A stretch of 64,000 bases of DNA from contig NZ_JAHA01000008.1 in NCBI RefSeq assembly GCF_000526935.1, positions 1-64,000 on the forward strand, in the 5' to 3' direction. Shown here piece by piece: positions 56,077 through 62,403 of this stretch. How positions within the stretch are numbered: the first letter of the stretch is position 1; every line of letters starts with the position of its first letter. Below the pieces are notes generated by a model. That model ran no database searches and was not told where the DNA came from. It saw only the letters and a program-made list of their open reading frames with translations. Origin of the DNA: Butyrivibrio sp. FCS014 (GTDB lineage: Bacteria > Bacillota > Clostridia > Lachnospirales > Lachnospiraceae). The position numbers and the translations under genes were made by a program.

Positions 56077-57266
56077 ACAGAGGCCTCCTTCCTGATCCGC
56101 TTGATCTCAAGGGCCTCAACAAAGGCCTGGAAGCGGGTCCTCAACTGTCCTGAATTATATACATTGTATGAGCGGTCGATTGAAAGTGTAGGCCAGCCAT
56201 ACTCCTCTGTAAGGATGTGGCTTGCCAGAGGTCTCTCAAATGCCCAGAAGTCACAGTACTTCATCTGTTCAAAGATGATACCGTCGGCATTGAACTCTTT
56301 TGCCAGACGATCTGCTGTGTCACGCCTCTGCTGGATCTTCTCCTCTGCCATGTATCTGGGGCACTCGGAGGTCATCATGTAGTGACGGGCGATCTGCTTG
56401 ACGATATCCTCGTCGTCGTTAAGTACGATCTCTTCTCTTCCGGGGAAAGAACCGTAGCAGTACCTGTCGGCTACTACCATGGCGCCTGACTCCTCAAGAA
56501 GTCTTGTGAAGTTCAGATCGTCTATCTCCGAACCCACAACGGCAACCCTTGCTCTGAACCAGGGCTTGGAATCAACCTTTCTCTTTTTGATCTCTGCAAG
56601 AGTCTCCTCAAGAAGAGGAAGAATCTTGGATGTAGGGCATGTATAGCTTACAAGGCAGATCACATGGAACTCATATCCGGTGATGGGGGGATTGTCCATC
56701 TTCCTTAAGTTTCCGATCTCTGTGATAACGCGGCAGAGCTTGTTGTGCTCCTCCACTGCCTTGCGGATGGATTCATCCGAAACGTCGGTTCCGAGTTTCT
56801 CATGCATCACATCCAGAAGTCTGAGCCTCATCTGAGTGGCTACCTGATCTACGTTATAACTTTCTACTTTGTAAGGCACATCTGTGTGGGTTACAAAGAA
56901 GTGAGGCTTGTTGTTGCAGTTGAGCACCTCGAGGTGCTCATAGCAGCGGTTCATGGCTGAGCATGCATCCACGCCGGCAACTCCGTCCAGGTAACCGTAT
57001 CCTCCCTCAATTCCTCTCTCCAGAAGTGCTCTGGCAAATTCACAGGTGTAATTGGACATGTAATAGGTCGCAATGTCTATTGAACCTGTTCGCGGTGCGC
57101 GCATGCGGGTTGAAAAACAGTTGTCTACATTAAGCAGTACTTCCGGCATATGGTAGCATGTATATCCGATGGCATACTTGCCTTCCGCCTGTGCCTCTTT
57201 GACCAGGTCGTTAGCGGCTTCATCCAAAAGCTTTTCAAAGGTGATTAAATGTTTTAAATCCTGCAC
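56073..57266 (-). CDS. 2-hydroxyacyl-CoA dehydratase/benzoyl-CoA reductase-like small subunit (copy 1)
   Basis: 397 residues from a GTG at 57266 (GGAGG five bases upstream). GYTCYHMPEVLLNVDNCFST near the N-terminus with RAPRTGSIDIATYYMSNYTC is the family's active-site region; conserved cysteines recur in VDACSAMNRC, SYTCPTSK, DRYCYGSFPG, SECPRYM and MKYCDFWAFE. The C-terminal QLRTRFQAFVEALE is shared with copy 2 at 58255, and the two proteins align end to end. It is paired with the 591-residue subunit, as HgdA with HgdB. Confidence 0.88.
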   Translation of the reverse strand: MQDLKHLITFEKLLDEAANDLVKEAQAEGKYAIGYTCYHMPEVLLNVDNCFSTRMRAPRTGSIDIATYYMSNYTCEFARALLERGIEGGYGYLDGVAGVDACSAMNRCYEHLEVLNCNNKPHFFVTHTDVPYKVESYNVDQVATQMRLRLLDVMHEKLGTDVSDESIRKAVEEHNKLCRVITEIGNLRKMDNPPITGYEFHVICLVSYTCPTSKILPLLEETLAEIKKRKVDSKPWFRARVAVVGSEIDDLNFTRLLEESGAMVVADRYCYGSFPGREEIVLNDDEDIVKQIARHYMMTSECPRYMAEEKIQQRRDTADRLAKEFNADGIIFEQMKYCDFWAFERPLASHILTEEYGWPTLSIDRSYNVYNSGQLRTRFQAFVEALEIKRIRKEASV

Positions 57267-57287
57267 GGCTACCTCCTTTCCATAGCT

Positions 57288-58049
57288 TTATAGTATTTTT
57301 AAATTTTCAAGGGCTGTCGTCGCGCCCTTTAAGATTCCCGAATCTGCAGGAAGCTCAAATACGTTCTTCCCTTCGATGTCGTTCTCGGTCATGGTGTCAT
57401 CCTGCGGAATAACGGAAACCACGGGAACTCCGCCGATCTCCTTCTGGGTTATACGCTCGGGGAGCGGTGCCCTGTTAACCACCAGGCCTGCCTCTTCATA
57501 CATCACCAGCTCGTCAGCAACCTGACGGATGGTCTCTATGATACGAAGACCCTTCTGACTCTGATCGGAAACGCATACAAGATGTGTGACCTTCTCGAGA
57601 ACTCTTCTATTAATTTGTTCTATGCCGGCCTCTCCGTCGATAACAACGTAATCGAAGTCGTCAACCAGCATCTCGATAACCTGCTTCAGATAAGTGTTGA
57701 TGGCGCAATAACATCCCGCCGCCTCCGGGCGTCCTATGGCCAGAAAAGCAAATCCGCGCTTCTCCTCCATAGCTTCATAGAGCCTGAATTTAGCCTCCGC
57801 AAGAATGTCCTGGGTATCCTTAAGTTTGCCGGTAACGTCTTCGGCAACTCTCTTCCTTATCTGATCTAAAGTTTCTCCTACTTCTACCCCTAACGCAACA
57901 GAAAGACCTACCGCCGGATCCGCATCTATGGCAAGGATCTTGGCGTCAGGCCTCTTTTCCGTAAGGAGTCGTACAAAGGCAGCAGAAAGAGAAGTCTTAC
58001 CAACTCCGCCCTTTCCGGCCAAAGCAATGACTACAGTATTCTCTGACAT
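57288..58049 (-). CDS. CooC-type nickel-insertion ATPase (MinD/ParA fold)
   Basis: 253 residues from the ATG at 58049 (MSENTVVIALAGKGGVGKTS). The deviant Walker A GKGGVGKTS, AIDADPAVGLSVALG and the nickel-site motif GRPEAAGCYCAIN with Cys113 and Cys115 match CooC of CO dehydrogenase maturation, where the CxC pair binds nickel in the dimer. DFDYVVIDGEAGIEQINRRV completes the fold. It is the first gene of the left operon, 21 bases before the small dehydratase-like subunit. No CO dehydrogenase is present in the window, so its client is an open question. Confidence 0.9.
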   Translation of the reverse strand: MSENTVVIALAGKGGVGKTSLSAAFVRLLTEKRPDAKILAIDADPAVGLSVALGVEVGETLDQIRKRVAEDVTGKLKDTQDILAEAKFRLYEAMEEKRGFAFLAIGRPEAAGCYCAINTYLKQVIEMLVDDFDYVVIDGEAGIEQINRRVLEKVTHLVCVSDQSQKGLRIIETIRQVADELVMYEEAGLVVNRAPLPERITQKEIGGVPVVSVIPQDDTMTENDIEGKNVFELPADSGILKGATTALENLKIL

Positions 58050-58093
58050 ATCACTCCTCATAAAGAAAATCTAACTTAAATCCCCTATATTCT

Positions 58094-58128
58094 AATATAT
58101 TAAATTTGTTACACTTTCACAAGTGAAA
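58094..58128 (-). promoter_or_regulatory. Promoter of the left operon overlapped by a palindromic operator
   Basis: Minus strand: TTGTGA (58122-58117), 17 bases, then TATATT (58099-58094). The 14-base palindrome TTTCAC-AA-GTGAAA at 58115-58128 covers the -35. It is in the 200-base gap between the two divergent operons and could bind a regulator of both. Confidence 0.55.
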
Positions 58129-58254
58129 TTATAAAAAATTTATAAACATTTTGGGGTTTATATGATATGATATGGATGTATTCTTATGAGAACAAATAGT
58201 TGTGTCAAATTAAATTTTAAGAGTACAACACAATAATTAGGGGGATAACTCTAG

Positions 58255-59448
58255 ATGAAAGATCTCGTGCACATTTTTGAGCTCGAAGACCTTTTGCAGG
58301 AAGCAAACAACCCGTTGGTCCGTCAGGCGAAAGCCGACGGTAAGCGCGCTCTCGGCTATACATGTAACTTCATGCCTGAAGTGCTGCTTGACCTCCCGGG
58401 CTGTTTTTCTGTGCGTCTTCGTGCACCTCGTAGTGGATCGCCTGACATGGCTACCTACTATATGACCAACCGTACCTGCATGTACGGACGTTGCCTTTTT
58501 GAGAGGGCTCTCGAGGGAGGCTTCAACTTCCTTGATGCTCAGATGGCAACAGAAACCTGTACCGTTACCTGCAGATTCCAGGAACATTTACAGCTTATGG
58601 ATGTCATCAAGAATCCTGATTTCTTCTGCGAATTCACCGATGTACCATTCAAAAAGAATGAAAACTCCATTGAACATTATGAAGAGCAGCTTCGCTTCCA
58701 CGTTCTCGACAAACTCAAGGAGCACTTCGGAATTGACACCAGTGACGAAGCACTTTTGAAGGCTATTGAAGAGCACAACGAAGTATGCCGTCTCATTCAG
58801 GAGATTGGAAGTTATCGTAAGCTTGACGAGCCCACCATCACAGGATGGGAGTTCTCTGTTATTCAGCTGTGTACTCTGGTTTGTCCCAAGTACCTTATCA
58901 TTGACAAGCTCAAGGACATCGCCAAGCAGCTCAAGACCAGAAAGCCCGATGCAACCAAGACCTACAAAGTTAAGGTTGTTCTTACCGGCTCCGAGGAAGA
59001 CGATCCTGATTTCATCAAACTGATCGAGGAGTGCGGCGCCCTTGTTGTGGCAGACCGTTACTGCTACGGTTCCCTTCCCGGAAGAGATGAGATCGTGGTA
59101 AAAGAGGGTGAGACACCCCTGCGCGCCATCGCACGCCACTACCTTGAAAACAGCCAGTGCCCTCGTTTCATGGATCAGCACATCATGCGTGAGCGCAAAC
59201 AGTACCTGGCAAACGTAGCCAAGGAGTACAAAGCTGACGGAATCATCATTTCACAGATGAAGTTCTGCGAGTACTGGAGCTATGAGCGTACAATCGATAC
59301 CCTGATTCTCCCCAGAGACTTTGGCTATCCCGTATGCTCTATCGAGAAGGAATATGTCAACAACGCTGTAGGTCAGCTCAGAACCAGATTCCAGGCGTTC
59401 GTTGAGAGCATTGAGCTCAAAAATATACAGAAGGAGGGCCAGGCATAA
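58255..59448 (+). CDS. 2-hydroxyacyl-CoA dehydratase/benzoyl-CoA reductase-like small subunit (copy 2)
   Basis: 397 residues behind AGGGGG, exactly the length of copy 1. GYTCNFMPEVLLDLPGCFSV, RAPRSGSPDMATYYMTNRTC, ATETCTVTCRFQEHL, QLCTLVCPKYLIIDK, DRYCYGSLPGRDEIVV, SQCPRFMD and MKFCEYWSYERTID keep the cysteine pattern of copy 1. QLRTRFQAFVESIELKNIQK ends it. It is the first gene of the rightward operon, divergent from the CooC gene. TAATG couples it to the next gene. Confidence 0.88.
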   Translation: MKDLVHIFELEDLLQEANNPLVRQAKADGKRALGYTCNFMPEVLLDLPGCFSVRLRAPRSGSPDMATYYMTNRTCMYGRCLFERALEGGFNFLDAQMATETCTVTCRFQEHLQLMDVIKNPDFFCEFTDVPFKKNENSIEHYEEQLRFHVLDKLKEHFGIDTSDEALLKAIEEHNEVCRLIQEIGSYRKLDEPTITGWEFSVIQLCTLVCPKYLIIDKLKDIAKQLKTRKPDATKTYKVKVVLTGSEEDDPDFIKLIEECGALVVADRYCYGSLPGRDEIVVKEGETPLRAIARHYLENSQCPRFMDQHIMRERKQYLANVAKEYKADGIIISQMKFCEYWSYERTIDTLILPRDFGYPVCSIEKEYVNNAVGQLRTRFQAFVESIELKNIQKEGQA

Positions 59449-61139
59449 TGAAGATCAACTTAGGTGATATTAAAGCCAAATACCGCGAACTCTTCGTCGT
59501 AGAAAAGAGCCCTGAAGAAGCAAACAAACCCAAAGATTTCAAGAAGATGGCCAGTGATTTCTGGAACGGCAAGCCCCACGAAGAGAGGCGTCTTGGAGAT
59601 CTCTACGTTGGAAACACAGGTCTTTACAAGCACCGTGAGTGGCGTGGAGTCAAGGACACCATGTACTACTTCAACATGATCTGGCTTTACAACTACGCTC
59701 ACATGGTTTCCGATATCATGAAGTATGGCCATGGCCCCAAGGGCGTTGTTACCTTCGCCAAGGGAACCATGAGATACCGCTGGATGGGTCAGACCTACCT
59801 CACTGTTATGCACTGGTTCGACAGAGGACTCGAAGGTACAAGAGGCGAAGCCATGAAGGCTTCAGCCTGGCACTACCGTGGTATGGTAAGTGAGACCATC
59901 AGACAGTTCATGAGAATGTTCGAAGCCGACAAGAAGATCAACGGCGGCAAAGAGAACGAGACCTGGAAAAAGACAATTGCCCACAACGAGACACTCAGCG
60001 GCAATATCTTTTACGGATGGAGAGATCAGCTTGATGACGTAGCTCTTGAGATGATCCCCTACTTCGTTTCCGTACACGTAAACAACCACACAGTTCTTAA
60101 CTATATTGATGCAGCTCAGTCAATCGGCCTTCCCGCAGATCCATGCCCTATGTGCCAGGCTGAGTACGGACTGTTCGTTCAGGACGATTACCCTGATTAC
60201 AGCCCTGTAATGCTTACAACCAATGAGGCCTGCGACGGATCTGTTGCTACTTCCGTTCTTCAGGACTGGTTCCTTAACCGTCCTCTTTATGCAATGCCTC
60301 AGCCCATGAGATACGATGATCCTCTCGTTCAGAAGCACTGCCAGAAGGAGATTGAGGGTGCATGGAAGTTCGTGGAAGAGAACTTCGGCATCAAAATGGA
60401 TTGGGATCAGTATGTTAAACATGCTCAGAGCTTCAACAAGCTCACCGAGTTTGAGTGGGAGAAATGGGATGTTGCAGCCAACACTCCTTACTATCCTATC
60501 AACGGTGTTGCTCAGGCTCTTTACAGAATCTACTACTCACAGGATGGTGACAGACCCATCTGGCATGAGATGGATGAGCATGTAAGACGCATCATGAACA
60601 AGACAGTCAAGAACAAGATTGAGACCTTCCCCAAGACCAGACACCGTGCCATCGCATGGAGCTGCGCACCTCTTTACTATTCCAACTGGTGCACATGGGC
60701 TTACAACTGCTGGGGTATCAACTGCGTCATCAACATGGATTCACTTATGTTTGACCAGTATCTTAGAACAGATACTTACGAGCATGCTCTTGAGGATCTT
60801 TCCTGGTTCAACGAGAAGGCCCCCATGCGTGCAATGGCAGTAGGCGGTCACGAGCATATTCTTTCACTGTTCGATTACATGGAGAGATTCAACTGCGACA
60901 TGGTCATCATGTACGATCAGCTTCAGTGTAAGGGAATGCAGGGTATCCACGGCGTATTCGAGGATGAATTCCGTAAGCGTAACATCCACGCCATCTGGGT
61001 TCCTCATGCTCTTCCCGATAAGAGAACCGTATCCAGAGCGGAGATCCGCGATATCATAAATGATTACATGTTCACCGTAATGCGTGAGGAGCCACTTGAT
61101 CCTTCACTTCTTGATTTCGATGACTCTATGAGCTGGTAA
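59448..61139 (+). CDS. 2-hydroxyacyl-CoA dehydratase/benzoyl-CoA reductase-like large subunit (copy 2)
   Basis: 563 residues. The pattern matches copy 1: HREWRGVKDTMYYFNMIWLY, NYIDAAQSIGLPADPCPMCQ, TTNEACDGSVATSVLQDWF, AYNCWGINCVINMDSLMFDQ, CDMVIMYDQLQCKGMQGIHG and HALPDKRTVSRAEIRDIIND. In copy 1 the CPMCQ position reads CPVPSSE, so cluster ligation may differ between the pairs. The C-terminus LDPSLLDFDDSMSW mirrors VDPSLVDFEDDTTW. It must share the activator at 53416 or use one elsewhere. Confidence 0.85.
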   Translation: MKINLGDIKAKYRELFVVEKSPEEANKPKDFKKMASDFWNGKPHEERRLGDLYVGNTGLYKHREWRGVKDTMYYFNMIWLYNYAHMVSDIMKYGHGPKGVVTFAKGTMRYRWMGQTYLTVMHWFDRGLEGTRGEAMKASAWHYRGMVSETIRQFMRMFEADKKINGGKENETWKKTIAHNETLSGNIFYGWRDQLDDVALEMIPYFVSVHVNNHTVLNYIDAAQSIGLPADPCPMCQAEYGLFVQDDYPDYSPVMLTTNEACDGSVATSVLQDWFLNRPLYAMPQPMRYDDPLVQKHCQKEIEGAWKFVEENFGIKMDWDQYVKHAQSFNKLTEFEWEKWDVAANTPYYPINGVAQALYRIYYSQDGDRPIWHEMDEHVRRIMNKTVKNKIETFPKTRHRAIAWSCAPLYYSNWCTWAYNCWGINCVINMDSLMFDQYLRTDTYEHALEDLSWFNEKAPMRAMAVGGHEHILSLFDYMERFNCDMVIMYDQLQCKGMQGIHGVFEDEFRKRNIHAIWVPHALPDKRTVSRAEIRDIINDYMFTVMREEPLDPSLLDFDDSMSW

Positions 61140-61153
61140 TACGGAGGTATATT

Positions 61154-61372
61154 ATGAAAACTATCGGCAAAATACTTTTTAAAATCTTAGGAATCGCAGC
61201 ACTGATCTACGGTATCCTCTTCGCAGTATTCTACTGGGATCTGGACGGAAAGTTCCTGTACTACATCTGGGAACCCATGATGATCAAGCGTTTCGACAAC
61301 ATGGAGAGAAAAGATGCAACTGCAATGCCTTACTCCATGAAGGAAAACGTAGAAGCAAATTTCGAGGCTTAA
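61154..61372 (+). CDS. Small one-helix membrane protein closing the rightward operon
   Basis: 72 residues with GGAGG upstream. The helix IAALIYGILFAVFYWDLDGK is followed by YYIWEPMMIKRFDNMERKDA. Paralogue of the 55-residue protein at 53222, with the shared core ILF-x2-x2-W-x-LD-x-K. It starts 14 bases after the large subunit. Function unknown; a membrane tether for the dehydratase-like complex is inference. Confidence 0.75.
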   Translation: MKTIGKILFKILGIAALIYGILFAVFYWDLDGKFLYYIWEPMMIKRFDNMERKDATAMPYSMKENVEANFEA

Positions 61373-61382
61373 GAAAAAACGA

Positions 61383-61415
61383 GGACCGTCACACTTCGGT
61401 GTGGCGGTCCTTTTT
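61383..61415. terminator. Bidirectional terminator between convergent operons
   Basis: GGACCGTCACAC-TTCG-GTGTGGCGGTCC (61383-61410) with one G-T pair, followed by TTTTT on the plus side and TCGTTTTTT on the minus side. Confidence 0.92.
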
Positions 61416-61428
61416 GGTGGGCGGGACG

Positions 61429-61611
61429 TCAGCAGTCAATCCTTATCACAGCTCCTGTAAGGTCTGCAAATTTGAGGCTTCCCTTAAAGGTCTTGCGCTC
61501 TCCCATAAGGTTGGTGAGAGTGATCTCTTCGCCGTCGATATTGATGGCACTGACATATTCCATTAATACTTCATCGGGATTTGACTCCCTGTAAGCTGTT
61601 GAAAGACACAT
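61429..61611 (-). CDS. cooT: CooT-family nickel-binding protein
   Basis: 60 residues starting MCLSTAYRESNPDEVLMEYV; Cys2 and the whole small beta-barrel pattern (INIDGEEITLTNLMGERKTF) match CooT, a dimeric Ni(II)-binding protein of CO dehydrogenase maturation in which Cys2 ligates nickel. It is the last gene of the pgm unit, 12 bases after the lipoprotein. With CooC and the His-rich protein nearby it points to nickel delivery. Confidence 0.85.
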   Translation of the reverse strand: MCLSTAYRESNPDEVLMEYVSAINIDGEEITLTNLMGERKTFKGSLKFADLTGAVIRIDC

Positions 61612-61623
61612 AATTTTTACTCC

Positions 61624-61962
61624 TTAATATGCATGTACTGTTCCGTTAAGGGACAGCTCCGGATAACCCAGTTTAATTCCCATTGCAATAACGTCATTGG
61701 GATTGTCATCAGTGTGGAAGGTGGCAACTCCGTAGGAAAACTCCACCAGTGTTATTCCATACTGCTTGGCGATAGCCTCAGCCTCTTCCTGTGTATCTAC
61801 AAGGCAAAGCAGCTCTTTGCCCTCAACGTAGTCGCTCTCCACATTAGCTCCCGGTTTTTTTCCCGCAGAATTTCCTGAGGCATTCTGACATCCCACCAGC
61901 AGTGAAACAGCGACAGTCACTAGTATAAATCCCTTTAGCAGTCTTGCAATAGTTCTTTTCAT
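61624..61962 (-). CDS. Small lipoprotein with an I9-like fold
   Basis: 112 residues from the ATG at 61962. The signal peptide has a lipobox, VAVSLLVGC, so the mature protein is lipid-anchored outside. A Ser/Asn/Gly linker precedes a domain of about 65 residues (DTQEEAEAIAKQYGITLVEF, GVATFHTDDNPNDVIAMGIK) that looks like the ferredoxin-like inhibitor-I9/subtilisin prodomain fold. No protease gene is adjacent. The start overlaps the stop of the His-rich gene. Confidence 0.65.
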   Translation of the reverse strand: MKRTIARLLKGFILVTVAVSLLVGCQNASGNSAGKKPGANVESDYVEGKELLCLVDTQEEAEAIAKQYGITLVEFSYGVATFHTDDNPNDVIAMGIKLGYPELSLNGTVHAY

Positions 61963-62378
61963 CACTTAAGTCCTTCCAACGCCTCTTTAAGAGCAGCGTT
62001 TCCTTTTGCAAACAGCTCTTTTGCCTCAGAAACCTTCTGTGCCTGAGCTTCAAAGCCCTGCTCGCCAAGCTTGTCCGCAAGCTTTGACAGTTCATCCTCG
62101 TGACTGGAATTATGCTTGAACATGTAATCCAGAAGGGCGATCATCTGGTCCTTGGTCTCAGGTGTGGGATGATCGTGGTGGTGATGATGTTCATGGTCAT
62201 GTTGATGCTCATGATCGTGAGTGTGCTCATGATGCTCATGATCGTGCTCATCGTGAGAATGCTCGTGTTCATGAGTATAGGTATGTGTATGCTCGTGAGC
62301 ATGCTCCTGTCCGTCATGATCATGGTCATGGGTGTGGGTGTAAGTATGTGTGTGTTCGTGGTTGTGCGTTTCGCTCAT
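61962..62378 (-). CDS. Histidine-rich metal-binding protein (CooJ-like)
   Basis: 138 residues from the ATG at 62378 (GGAGG ten bases upstream). Residues 1-70 alternate His with Asp, Glu and Thr, with 32 histidines before PTPETK. The C-terminal 65 residues are a helical domain (DQMIALLDYMFKHNSSHEDE; LAKGN-type coiled coil LFAKGNAALKEALEGLK). The layout is that of nickel-storage chaperones such as CooJ, but the His-rich part is N-terminal here. It is placed between pgm and the cooT unit. Zinc binding is possible, but the CooC/CooT neighbourhood favours nickel. Confidence 0.75.
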   Translation of the reverse strand: MSETHNHEHTHTYTHTHDHDHDGQEHAHEHTHTYTHEHEHSHDEHDHEHHEHTHDHEHQHDHEHHHHHDHPTPETKDQMIALLDYMFKHNSSHEDELSKLADKLGEQGFEAQAQKVSEAKELFAKGNAALKEALEGLK

Positions 62379-62403
62379 TACCTGGTCTCCTCCTGCCCGC
62401 AGA

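Noticed and set aside
58115..58128. A Rex operator
   Set aside because: The half-sites are in the opposite order to the Rex consensus (TTGTGA..TCACAA), so only an unnamed palindrome is reported.
50414..62378. A complete Wood-Ljungdahl or CO dehydrogenase locus
   Set aside because: No CODH catalytic subunit, complete ACS, corrinoid protein or methyltransferase is present; only maturation-type proteins and an ACS fragment.
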